NCBI RefSeq assembly: GCF_000429085.1
Contig: NZ_AUBE01000014.1
Span: 62,001 to 126,000 of the forward strand
Direction of reading: 5' to 3'
Source of the DNA: Streptomyces flavidovirens DSM 40150
GTDB lineage: Bacteria; Actinomycetota; Actinomycetes; Streptomycetales; Streptomycetaceae
DNA length: 64,000 bases
In this document: piece after piece, positions 8,356-17,059 of the stretch
Numbering within the stretch: position 1 is the stretch's first letter
Layout of the letters: each line of letters starts with the position of its first letter
Translations under genes and position numbers: made by a program
Notes under the pieces: model-generated
Database searches by the model: none
What the model was told of the DNA's origin: nothing
What the model saw: only the letters and a program-made list of their open reading frames with translations

Positions 8356-9288
8356 ATGCGTCTGCTCACCCACCTGCGGCACGTCGACCTCGCCGTACCC
8401 GACTACGACAAGCAGCTCGACTTCTACGCGGGCGTCTGGGGCCTGACCAAGGTCGCCGAGGACTCCGGCATCTCCTTCCTGGCCGCCGAGGGCTCGCCCG
8501 AGCAGTACGTGGTCCGGCTGCGCAAGGCCGACGAAAAGCGCCTCGACCTCGTCTCGTACGGCGCCGCCACCCCGGCCGACGTGGACACCCTCGCCGAACG
8601 GCTCCTCGCCGACGGCGTCCGGCTGATCTCCCGGCCGGGACGAGTCGACACCCCCGGCGGCGGCTACGGCTTCCGCTTCTTCGACGTCGACGGCCGCACC
8701 ATCGAGGTCTCCGCCGATGTCGGGGCCCGGCAGCACCGCCGGATCGAGGTGAAGGAAGCGATCCCGGTCCGCCTCTCGCACGTCGTGCTCAACTCCCCGG
8801 ACCTGAACCGGACGAGGGCCTGGTACGAGCAGTTCCTCGGCTTCGCACTGAGCGACACCCTCAGCTCCCCGCACATGGGGGAGGTCATGCACTTCATGCG
8901 GATCAGCAGCCAGCACCACTCCATGGCCATCGCCCAGGGCCCGCACACCGCCCTGCACCACGTCTCCTTCGAGATGCGCGGCCTGGACGAGTACATGCGC
9001 GGGTCGGGCCGTGTGATGCGCGCGGGTTTCCGCAAGATCTGGGGGCCGGGCCGCCACATGGCGGGCGACAACACCTTCACGTACTTCCTCGACCCGCACG
9101 GCAACACCGTCGAGTACACCACCGAACTGGAGGAGCTCGACGAAGACACCTGGCACCCCCACGTCTACGACTTCTCCCAGCCCGAGGTCACCGACCAGTG
9201 GGGGACCGCCAACCCGATGAACGAACTGGTGGCGAAGGAGTCCTTCAACGACGTCGACCGCGGCGTGTTCGTCGCCCCGCCGGTCTGA
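8356..9288 (+). CDS. Type I extradiol (catechol-type) dioxygenase, two-domain VOC protein
   Basis: This 310-aa protein contains two vicinal-oxygen-chelate modules. The N-terminal module (about 1-130) lacks a full metal site. The C-terminal module has the 2-His-1-carboxylate Fe(II) triad: H142 (R-L-S-H-V-V-L-N), H202 (L-H-H-V-S-F-E) and E253 (G-N-T-V-E-Y). This is the layout of catechol 2,3-dioxygenase and 2,3-dihydroxybiphenyl dioxygenase. It starts 1 nt after the amidohydrolase stop. It is the likely ring-cleaving step of the operon (meta cleavage). Substrate preference cannot be read. The C-terminal tail of about 45 residues, which contains N-P-M-N-E-L, may shape the active-site mouth. Confidence 0.87.
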   Translation: MRLLTHLRHVDLAVPDYDKQLDFYAGVWGLTKVAEDSGISFLAAEGSPEQYVVRLRKADEKRLDLVSYGAATPADVDTLAERLLADGVRLISRPGRVDTPGGGYGFRFFDVDGRTIEVSADVGARQHRRIEVKEAIPVRLSHVVLNSPDLNRTRAWYEQFLGFALSDTLSSPHMGEVMHFMRISSQHHSMAIAQGPHTALHHVSFEMRGLDEYMRGSGRVMRAGFRKIWGPGRHMAGDNTFTYFLDPHGNTVEYTTELEELDEDTWHPHVYDFSQPEVTDQWGTANPMNELVAKESFNDVDRGVFVAPPV

Positions 9289-9301
9289 CCCTCCCTGAAC
9301 G

Positions 9302-9358
9302 CCGGGGGCACGGCGCTTTTATGTCAACGCCGTGACTGCCTGCCTGCCGTGCCCCCGG
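9302..9358 (+). terminator. Stem-loop between dioxygenase and second FAH gene
   Basis: Perfect 13-bp arms CCGGGGGCACGGC / GCCGTGCCCCCGG enclose a 31-nt loop in the 93-nt gap. No T-tract follows on the plus strand. It may be a weak intra-operon terminator or an mRNA 3'-end stabiliser that lowers expression of the last gene. Confidence 0.5.
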
Positions 9359-9381
9359 TTTCCCCACCCCTGGAGTCCCTC

Positions 9382-10341
9382 ATGCGCTTCGCCAGCTACG
9401 AGCATCTCGGCCGCCGGCGCCTCGGCGTCGTCGAGGACGACGGCCGCCTGTACCCCGTCCCCGGCCACGACTCGCTCCTCGACCTGCTGCGCACCGGCCG
9501 TCTCCATGAGGCGGGCGCCGCGACTCTCGACGTACCCGCGGGGCCGCATCTGAGGGACGTGACGCTGCTGCCGCCTCTCCAGCCGCCGACTGTGCGGGAC
9601 TTCGTCACCTTCGAGGAGCACGTGGAGGGCGTACGCCGCTCCGTCGACGGCACCGCCGGCGTGCCGGACCAGTGGTACGAGGCTCCGACCTTCTACTTCA
9701 CCAACCCGTACGCGGTCATCGGCCCGTACGACGACGTGCCGATGCCGCCCGGCTCCTCGGTCCTCGACTTCGAGCTCGAAGTGGCCGCCGTCATCGGCCG
9801 CGAGGGCCGCGATCTTACCCCCGAGCAGGCCCGCGACCACATCATCGGCTACACGGTCTTCAACGACTGGTCGGCCCGCGACCTCCAGTCCGCCGAGATG
9901 CGGGCCGGCCTCGGCCCCTGCAAGGGCAAGGACACCGCGACCACACTCGGCCCGTACCTCGTCACCGCCGACGCATTGGAGCCGTACCGCGACACCGACG
10001 GCTTCCTGCGCCTCGCGCTGACCGCCGAGGTCAACGGCGAGGTCGTCGGCAAGGACCTGCTGTCCAACATGAGCTGGACCTTCGAGGAGATGGTCGCGTA
10101 CGCCTCGCGGGGTACGTACGTCATGCCGGGCGACGTCCTGGGCTCGGGCACCTGCGGCAACGGCGGCTGCCTCGCCGAACTCTGGGGCGTACGAGGTGAA
10201 CAGTCACCGCCGTCGCTGAAACCCGGTGACGCCGTCACCCTCACCGTCGAAGGCATCGGCACGGTGTCCAACACCGTGGTGCCCGGGGCGCAAACCGTGC
10301 CGCTGCCCACCGCCCGCAAACGCCCCAGGCTGCGTCCTTGA
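9382..10341 (+). CDS. Second FAH-family protein (hydratase/isomerase/decarboxylase type)
   Basis: The 319-aa protein shares the FAH core with the first gene of the operon but is clearly a diverged paralogue. Landmarks are T-F-E-E-H, the metal-binding D-F-E-L-E-V-A-A-V-I-G-R, F-N-D-W-S-A-R-D, K-G-K-D and G-S-G-T-C-G-N-G-G. ATG 9382 has GGAG 8-9 nt upstream. It closes the operon and ends 8 nt from the convergent molybdate transporter gene. Meta pathways often use two FAH-fold enzymes in series (for example decarboxylase and hydratase, or hydrolase and isomerase), which would explain the pair here. That division of labour is inference. Confidence 0.87.
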   Translation: MRFASYEHLGRRRLGVVEDDGRLYPVPGHDSLLDLLRTGRLHEAGAATLDVPAGPHLRDVTLLPPLQPPTVRDFVTFEEHVEGVRRSVDGTAGVPDQWYEAPTFYFTNPYAVIGPYDDVPMPPGSSVLDFELEVAAVIGREGRDLTPEQARDHIIGYTVFNDWSARDLQSAEMRAGLGPCKGKDTATTLGPYLVTADALEPYRDTDGFLRLALTAEVNGEVVGKDLLSNMSWTFEEMVAYASRGTYVMPGDVLGSGTCGNGGCLAELWGVRGEQSPPSLKPGDAVTLTVEGIGTVSNTVVPGAQTVPLPTARKRPRLRP

Positions 10342-10349
10342 ACCGCACG

Positions 10350-12284
10350 TCAGAGAATCACGGCCGTTGTCTCGGTGGCTTTGACGCTGGTCCAGACGGG
10401 GATTCCGTCGGCGAGGCCAAGTTCGGCTGCCGCCTGCGGGGTGATCTCGGCGACGAGGTCGGGCGCCTCGTCGGAGGTGATGAGCACGCGCAGTCGGCTG
10501 CCGCTCGCGGTGATCTCCCGTACCGTGCCGGGCCAGACGTTGCGGGGGCTGCCGCCGGGCTTCTCGCGGTGGACGGAGACGGCTTCGGGCGCGATGACGG
10601 CGAGCGCTTCCGTACCGGGCGGGAGCGGGTCGGCGACGACCAGGGTGCCGCCGGCAGTGAGCGCGAGGCCGTCGGCGGTGGCCGTGCCGGGCCAGGCGTT
10701 GCGGCCGAGCAGGCGGGCGACCCAGGGGGAACGGGGGTGGCGGGTCACCTCCGCCGGGGTGTCGTCCTGGAGGGCGCGGCCCTCGTCGAGGACGAGGACA
10801 CGGTCGGCGAGGGAGACGGCCTCGACGGGGTCGTGGGTGACGATCAGGCAGACGCCGCCGAAGCCGGCGAGGTGGGTGCGCAGGGTGTGGCGTACGTGGG
10901 CGCGGGTCGTCTGGTCGAGCGCGGCGAGCGGCTCGTCGAGTACCAGGAGCCGGGGGCGCGCCGCGAGCGCGCGGGCGAGCGCGACGCGCTGCGCCTGGCC
11001 ACCGGAGAGCTGCGCGGGGCGGCGGTGGGCGAGATGCCCGACGCCGAGCCGGTCGAGCCACTGCTGGGCGGCGCGCCGGGCCTCGCCTCGGGGGACGCCC
11101 TGGACGCGTTGCCCGTACGCGGTGTTGGACAACGCCGTCAGATGAGGGAAGAGGGCGCCGTCCTGGGGGACCCAGGCGACGTGGCGGCGGTGCGGGGGAA
11201 GGGCCGTGACGTCGGTGTCGCCGAGGCGGAGTTCGGCGTGGGCGCGGGGGGTGAGGCCGAGGAGGGCGCGCAGGAGGGTGGTTTTCCCGGCGCCGTTGGG
11301 TCCGACGACGGCGATGGTGGTGCCGGGCTCGGCGGCCAGGGTGAGCCGGGTGAAGCCCGTGACCTCGGCGTGCAGTGACCATTCCTCCCGAGGGACCGGG
11401 GGCTGTGCGACGGTGGGGGCGGGGGCCTCGTCCGGAAGAGCCTGTTCCACCGGGGGCGGAGGCCGGTGAGTGCGCTTGGCCGGGGGGCCGGTCCAGCGCC
11501 CGCGCAACGCGATGAGCACGGCCATGGCGATGACGAGCAGCAGCAGGGAGACGGAGGTCGCCGCCTCGGGCTCGTCCTGGAGCAGCAGGTACACCTGGAG
11601 CGGCAGCGTCTGGGTGGTGCCGGGCAGGTTACCGGCGAAGGTGATGGTGGCGCCGAACTCGCCGAGCGCCCGCGCCCAGGTGAGGGCGGCTCCGGCGATC
11701 AGCCCGGGCGCGACCATCGGCAGGGTGACGGTGAAGAAGACCCGTACGGGCGAGGCACCGAGCGAGGCCGCCGTCTCCTCGTACCGTGGCCGCAGTCCGC
11801 CCAGCGCGCCTTCCAGGCTGATGACGAGGAAGGGCATGGCGACGAAGGTCGCGGCGAGGACGGCCCCGGAGGTTTGGAAGGGGAGCGTGATGCCGAAGGT
11901 GGACTCCAGCCAGGGGCCGAGCAGCCCGCGTCGGCCGAACGCGAGGAGCAGAGCCACGCCGCCCACCGTGGGCGGCAGCACCATCGGCAGCAACACGAGA
12001 GAACGGACGACGGCCTTGCCGGGGAAGGGAACGCGGGCGAGGAACCAGGCCAGCGGTACGCCGAGGACCAGGGACAGACCGAGCGACCAGAACGACACCA
12101 CGAGGGAGAGCCGCAGAGCCTCGACCGTACCGGGTGAGCCGAGATGGTCCGCAAGTTGGCCCCACTGCGTCCGCACGAGGACGCCGATCAGCGGCAGCAC
12201 CAGGAAGGCCACGGCGACCAGCGCGGGAATCGCCAAGGCGAGGGGAGCGCTGGGGCCCGGCGTGCGGCTGCCGGTTCGATTCAT
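10350..12284 (-). CDS. modBC: Molybdate ABC transporter, permease-ATPase fusion (ModB-ModC)
   Basis: This single 644-aa polypeptide carries both membrane and ATPase parts of a molybdate importer. Residues about 15-265 are the ModB permease, with hydrophobic helices and the coupling loop E-T-A-A-S-L-G-A-S-P. A proline-rich linker (about 270-305) leads to the ModC ATPase with Walker A G-P-N-G-A-G-K-T-T, signature L-S-G-G-Q-A-Q-R and Walker B L-L-V-L-D-E-P. The last roughly 130 residues are a TOBE/Mop-like regulatory domain. It follows ModA on the same strand across a hairpin. The fusion form is common in actinobacteria. Tungstate cannot be excluded as a substrate. Confidence 0.93.
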   Translation of the reverse strand: MNRTGSRTPGPSAPLALAIPALVAVAFLVLPLIGVLVRTQWGQLADHLGSPGTVEALRLSLVVSFWSLGLSLVLGVPLAWFLARVPFPGKAVVRSLVLLPMVLPPTVGGVALLLAFGRRGLLGPWLESTFGITLPFQTSGAVLAATFVAMPFLVISLEGALGGLRPRYEETAASLGASPVRVFFTVTLPMVAPGLIAGAALTWARALGEFGATITFAGNLPGTTQTLPLQVYLLLQDEPEAATSVSLLLLVIAMAVLIALRGRWTGPPAKRTHRPPPPVEQALPDEAPAPTVAQPPVPREEWSLHAEVTGFTRLTLAAEPGTTIAVVGPNGAGKTTLLRALLGLTPRAHAELRLGDTDVTALPPHRRHVAWVPQDGALFPHLTALSNTAYGQRVQGVPRGEARRAAQQWLDRLGVGHLAHRRPAQLSGGQAQRVALARALAARPRLLVLDEPLAALDQTTRAHVRHTLRTHLAGFGGVCLIVTHDPVEAVSLADRVLVLDEGRALQDDTPAEVTRHPRSPWVARLLGRNAWPGTATADGLALTAGGTLVVADPLPPGTEALAVIAPEAVSVHREKPGGSPRNVWPGTVREITASGSRLRVLITSDEAPDLVAEITPQAAAELGLADGIPVWTSVKATETTAVIL

Positions 12285-12318
12285 CAGTGGTCCCTGCGGT
12301 TTCGTGCGGAATGGGGAA

Positions 12319-12349
12319 GGGCTGTCCGTTCCCCCGGAACGGACAGCCC
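12319..12349 (-). terminator. Intercistronic hairpin between modA and modBC
   Basis: A perfect 14-bp stem (GGGCTGTCCGTTCC and its complement) with a CCC loop lies in the 85-nt gap between modA and modBC. Such stems often stabilise the upstream binding-protein mRNA and attenuate the permease gene, giving more ModA than transporter. No T-run follows on either strand. Confidence 0.65.
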
Positions 12350-12369
12350 CTCGTGGGTGTCTGCTCCGG

Positions 12370-13188
12370 TTACGGCTTCTGGAAGCCGGCGTCCTGGAGG
12401 ATCTTCTGGGCCTCCGGCGTGGACAGCCAGGTCACGAACGCGGCGGCGGCCTCGGCGTTCTTGGACTCCTTGAGGGTGGCGGCCGGGTACGAGGCGATCG
12501 CGTTCTGGGCGTCGGGGATCTCGATGGCGTCGACCTTGTCCGGGGCCGTCGCGGCGTCGGTCTCGTAGACGAGTCCGGCGTCGGCCTCGCCGAGTTCGAC
12601 CTTGCTCAGGACGGCGCGGACGTTCGGCTCCTGGGAGACCGGCTTCACCGTGATCTTCTGGGCGTCGAGAATCTGCTTGCTGTACTTGCCGGCCGGGACC
12701 TCGGGGGCGGCGAGGACGACCTTGAGCTTGCTGTCCGAGAGGTCCTTCAGCTCGTCGACCTTGTGCGGGTTGCCCTCGCCGGTGGCGATCACGAGCCGGT
12801 TCCTGGCGATGACGACCGGGGTGCCGGTGTCCGCCTTCACCTTGTCCATGCTCTTGGTGTCGGCGGTGACCAGCGCGTCGGCCGGGGAGCCCTGGGCGAC
12901 CTGAGCTATCAGCTCCTGCGATCCCGCGAAGGAGAAGGTGATCTTGGTGCCGGGGTTCTTCTTCTCGTACGCGGCGCCGGCGGTCTTGAACACGTCGGTC
13001 AGCGACGCGGCGGCCAGGACCGTGAGGCCGGCCTTGGGAGCTGCCGACCCGGACGGGGAGCCGGCGGAGGCGCCGCCGGTGCCCTTGTTTGTGTCGTTGT
13101 TGCCGCAGGCGGCGAGGGGGACGAGCAGAGCGGCTGTCAGCACGGCAGTGGCGGCGCGGCGTCTGGTGAAGGTGAGGGACACGGACAT
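12370..13188 (-). CDS. modA: Molybdate ABC transporter substrate-binding lipoprotein
   Basis: The 272-aa protein has a lipoprotein signal: a basic N-terminus, a hydrophobic stretch and the lipobox L-A-A-C with lipidated Cys28. A Gly/Ser/Thr linker follows. The mature domain is the ModA fold, with V-L-A-A-A-S-L-T-D-V-F near its start, F-S-F-A-G-S-Q-E-L, and V-Y-E-T-D-A-A near the C-terminal half, all known ModA signatures. It captures molybdate outside the membrane and delivers it to the ModB-ModC fusion downstream. The gene lies between the HTH-TOBE gene and modBC on the same strand. Confidence 0.93.
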   Translation of the reverse strand: MSVSLTFTRRRAATAVLTAALLVPLAACGNNDTNKGTGGASAGSPSGSAAPKAGLTVLAAASLTDVFKTAGAAYEKKNPGTKITFSFAGSQELIAQVAQGSPADALVTADTKSMDKVKADTGTPVVIARNRLVIATGEGNPHKVDELKDLSDSKLKVVLAAPEVPAGKYSKQILDAQKITVKPVSQEPNVRAVLSKVELGEADAGLVYETDAATAPDKVDAIEIPDAQNAIASYPAATLKESKNAEAAAAFVTWLSTPEAQKILQDAGFQKP

Positions 13189-13313
13189 CAGGGCTGGGAC
13201 TCCTTGGGAATGGGGTGGTCGGCAGCATGCCGTCCGTCGCGGGTGGTGACGAGCCGCGCCGGTGACCGGCCGCGCCGGTGGCTGGCGTCGCCGCTCGGAA
13301 TTGCGTGAGGGGG

Positions 13314-13709
13314 TCAGGTGCGGTCGATGTGCACGCTGGTCGACTTCACGCGGGCGGTGGCCTGCATGCCGACTTCCAGTCCCAGCTCTTCCACGGCCTC
13401 ACGGGTGAGGAGCGAGACGAGCCGGTGCGGGCCCGCCTGGATCTCGACCTGAGCCGCGATGTCACCGAGCTTGATCGCGGTGACGATGCCGGGGAAGGCG
13501 TTACGCGCCGAGGTGTAGGACGCGTCCTCCTCGCCGGTGCCGCTCTGGGCGATCTCCACGGAGAAGGCGGCCAGGGCGCGACCGTCGATCAGGCGACGGC
13601 CACTCTCGTCGCGGTGGGTCGCGACGCGCCCGGCATCGGCCCAGCGTCGCGCGGTGTCGGGGCTGACGCCGAGCAGACGGGCCGCCTGCCCGATGGTGTA
13701 GGACTGCAT
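13314..13709 (-). CDS. HTH-TOBE molybdate-responsive regulator/molbindin
   Basis: This 131-aa protein has an excisionase/MerR-like helix-turn-helix (Y-T-I-G-Q-A-A-R-L-L-G-V-S, residues about 3-50). A single TOBE (Mop) domain follows from about 64 (N-A-F-P-G-I-V-T-A-I-K-L-G-D), ending with V-K-S-T-S-V-H-I-D. The architecture is a compact ModE-like sensor: DNA binding plus oxyanion binding. ATG 13709 was chosen because the HTH begins at residue 3 and the longer frame is not protein-like. It sits 125 nt upstream of modA on the same strand and probably represses the mod genes when molybdate is plentiful. Regulation is inferred. Confidence 0.85.
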   Translation of the reverse strand: MQSYTIGQAARLLGVSPDTARRWADAGRVATHRDESGRRLIDGRALAAFSVEIAQSGTGEEDASYTSARNAFPGIVTAIKLGDIAAQVEIQAGPHRLVSLLTREAVEELGLEVGMQATARVKSTSVHIDRT

Positions 13710-13892
13710 GTGCGACACCGTAGGGCGCTGAGGCTGGCATCTGCAACTACTCTGTAGGACTGTCCATGGCGAATGCGAGGTCGTATGGAGGAAACGATGA
13801 AGGGCGGGCGTGCGCACGGGACGTGACCTGACCCGCCTCGACCACAAGCTGGACCTGCGGGCGGCGCTGCTCTGCTGCTGAGGGCCGGATCG

Positions 13893-14187
13893 TCAGCGCA
13901 GGTCGATATGGACGTTCGTCGACTTCACCTGTGCTGTCACCGTGACCCCGACCGGCAGTCACGATCCCCACGAACGAATTGCGTACGGGTGCCGGCAGAT
14001 CGTCCTCCGGCACCGCGTACGTTCCGGCGCCTCGCTCCTTGGCGAAGGCCAGGCCGATCCCGTCGATGACCCGGTTTCCTGAACCGTCACGGCTCACGCG
14101 CAGCCGACCACCATCGGCCAGCCGGCGGACGGTCTCCGAGCTCACTCCCAGCAGCTGCGCTCCCTGCGCAATGCCGTACGACGGCAC
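13893..14187 (-). pseudogene. Decayed HTH-TOBE paralogue with internal deletion
   Basis: The frame begins like the intact neighbour: G-I-A-Q-G-A-Q-L-L-G-V-S-S-E-T-V-R-R, then A-P-V-R-N-S-F-V-G-I-V-T-A. At that point the reading frame shifts. In the next frame the expected TOBE end V-T-A-Q-V-K-S-T-N-V-H-I-D-L-R and a stop appear at once (13893). About 30-40 residues from the middle of the TOBE domain are therefore missing and the frame is broken. In the original frame translation would run on to 13747 as nonsense. The oxyanion site is gone, so the product could at most be an HTH-only fragment. Confidence 0.75.
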
Positions 14188-14194
14188 ACCTCGA

Positions 14195-14614
14195 TCAGGC
14201 GGCGGCGAGAGCGATCTCGGTCGACTTGATCAGCGCGACGACGGAGGAGCCTGCGGCCAGGTCCAGGTCGGCGACGGCGTCCTTGGTGATCGCGGCGGTC
14301 AGCTCGCCTCCCTCGACGGCGACCTTGACGGAGGCCATGGCGCCTCCGGTGGCGACGGCGGCGACGGTTCCGGGGATCTGGTTGCGGATGGACAGCCCCT
14401 CGACGGGGCCGGTGGCGAGCGCTACCTCGGTGGACTTCACGAGGGTCTTGACCGCGGCTCCTTCGGCGAGCCCGAGATCCTTGACGGCCTCCAGGGTGAT
14501 CGCGGCGGTCACGTCCTGGCCGCCGGCGAGGCGGACCTTGACAGTCGCCATGACCTCGCCCGGCGTGATGGCGACGACGGTTCCGGCGATCTGGTTGCGG
14601 ATGGACAGGCTCAT
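14195..14614 (-). CDS. Tandem-Mop molbindin
   Basis: The 139-aa protein consists of two Mop (TOBE) domains, residues about 1-68 and 72-139. Each begins with L-S-I-R-N-Q-I-x-G-T-V and ends with K-S-T-E-(V/I)-A-L-A. Di-Mop molbindins assemble into rings that store or buffer molybdate or tungstate in the cytoplasm. ATG 14614 is the start, with GAGG 9 nt upstream. It heads the minus-strand molybdate locus, 8 nt before the decayed HTH-TOBE gene, and is probably transcribed with it. Intact domain symmetry argues it is functional. Confidence 0.9.
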   Translation of the reverse strand: MSLSIRNQIAGTVVAITPGEVMATVKVRLAGGQDVTAAITLEAVKDLGLAEGAAVKTLVKSTEVALATGPVEGLSIRNQIPGTVAAVATGGAMASVKVAVEGGELTAAITKDAVADLDLAAGSSVVALIKSTEIALAAA

Positions 14615-14924
14615 GAAGACACGCCTCACAGGGAAGTTGGAGCAGTTTCAACAGGCGAAATACCTGATGTGCTTCACACGCTAATCCGCGAAACCGGATC
14701 AGAGCAGGCGGCGTCACATCCGCGAGTCTCTGGGTGTATTGCGCCTGGCAGATCGACGGAGCCGGGGGGCGCACCGGCTTGTGGAGTACTCGGCCGGTGC
14801 CGCGCCCGTTGAACCGGCCCCGCCCGATGTACGACCTGTGAAACGCCTTTGACCTGGCGTTTCTCCCGATCTCTCTCAGGGGTGACATCTCTTCGATGTC
14901 GAAGGGGGGCTGTGTCTTACGCGC

Positions 14925-15035
14925 TATGCTGCATGCGCCCCGCGGGGGAAGTCCGGTCGAATTCCGGCGCTGACCCGCAACGGTAGGCGGAGCCCAACAC
15001 GCGGCTCCGTGAGCCCGATTACCCGCGGTGGTGAA
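14925..15035 (+). ncRNA. Cobalamin (B12) riboswitch
   Basis: The conserved core reads GGGGAAgtCCGGT, then the loop, then TTCCGGCGCTGACCCGCAAC. It is followed by a variable stem and GAGCCCGATTACCCGCGG. These match the cobalamin riboswitch consensus in order and spacing. It precedes the FecCD-type permease gene by about 115 nt. Cobalamin binding would reduce expression of the importer. Exact ends are approximate. The remainder of the 14615-15149 gap holds the molbindin promoter region and the leader; I see no gene in it. Confidence 0.87.
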
Positions 15036-15149
15036 GGCTCCTGTCAATTCGCCGTGGACTGCGAGAGGGTGCTGCGCAGGGCGCCCCGCGTCCCTGGGCC
15101 GCTCCTTTGGTCACGTAGGTGCACGGCCCGAGGCGAAAGCGATCCGCCC

Positions 15150-16258
15150 GTGGCCACACCGCTCGAACGTAAACCTGCCGCGCCATTGGTCGCGGTCCCT
15201 ATCGGTGTCGGCCCCGCGCCGCCCAAGCGCGTATCACTGCCCCTTCTCTTCGCCAGCCTGTGCGCGGGGCTTGTGCTCTCCATCGTCTGTGGGGCCGGCA
15301 TCGGGGCGTCGGGGCTGTCCTGGGGCGAGGTGCTGCGTTTCCTGTGGGCCGGGCTGACCGGCGGATCCATATCCCCCGGAGAAGTTTCGGCGTACACCAT
15401 CGTGTGGGAACTGCGCTTTCCACGAGCCGTGCTGGCCGCGGTCGTCGGAGCCGGCCTGTCGGCCATCGGTGTCGCCGTGCAGGCCATGGTGCGCAACGCC
15501 CTCGCCGACCCGTTCGTCCTGGGCATTTCGTCGGGCGCGGCCGTCGGTGCCAATGCCGTGCTCCTGTTCGGGGCCTTCGGCGTTCTCGGTCTGTGGGCGC
15601 TGTCCACGGCGGCCTTCCTCTCCGCGCTTCTCGCGATGACGCTGGTGTACGCGATCGCCCGCACCGCTGATGGTCTGACCCCGCTGCGGCTCGTCCTGAC
15701 GGGTACCGCGATGTACTACGGCTTCTCGGCCGTCACCACGTTCATGGTGTTCGCGGCCGAACGCGGCGAGGCGGCCCGCTCCGCGATGATGTGGCTGCTC
15801 GGCAGCCTCGGCGGAGCCAGTTGGGCCTCCGTGCCGATCGCCGCGGGAGCCGTGCTCATCGGCCTCGCCCACCTCACGGTGTCAGCGCGTCGCCTGAACG
15901 CCCTGGCGATGGGTGACGAGACCGCGGCCGCCCTGGGGGTGGACGCGGGGAGGCTGCGCAAGGAGCTGTTCCTCGTCTGTGCCGCCGTCACGGGGGCCGT
16001 GGTCGCGGTGAGCGGTGCGATCGGTTTCGTCGGCCTGATGGTTCCGCACGCCGCACGGATGCTGGTCGGCGCGGACCACCGCCGGCTGCTGGCCGTCGCG
16101 CCACTCGCGGGCGCCGTCCTGCTGATCTGGGTCGACATCCTGTCGCGCGTGGTGCTCGCGCCCGTCGAACTGCCGGTGGGCGTGCTGACGGCCGTCATCG
16201 GCGTGCCGTGCTTCGTCCTGCTGATGCGCCGCCGCTCCTACACCTTCGGAGGCGCGTG

Positions 16259-16259
<1 letters not shown>
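15150..16259 (+). CDS. FecCD-family ABC permease, probable cobalamin/corrinoid importer (BtuC-like)
   Basis: This roughly 369-aa polytopic protein has about ten hydrophobic segments starting near residue 35 (LLFASLCAGLVLSIVCGAGIG). Family motifs include R-F-P-R-A-V-L-A-A-V-V-G-A-G-L, and G-F-V-G-L-M-V-P-H-A-A-R near the cytoplasmic coupling helix. The start is placed at GTG 15150, since upstream in-frame starts (15009, 15054) fall inside or just behind the riboswitch; the ribosome site is weak. It overlaps the ATPase gene (TGATG). The B12 riboswitch ahead points to corrinoid or cobalt-complex uptake rather than siderophore. Confidence 0.87.
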
Positions 16260-17044
<785 letters not shown>

Positions 17045-17059
17045 GGAGTCATCGCCATC

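Noticed and set aside
12270..12290. GGTTCGATTC, which looks like a tRNA T-arm
   Set aside because: No cloverleaf partner sequences around it; it is the start of modBC. No tRNA was found in the window.
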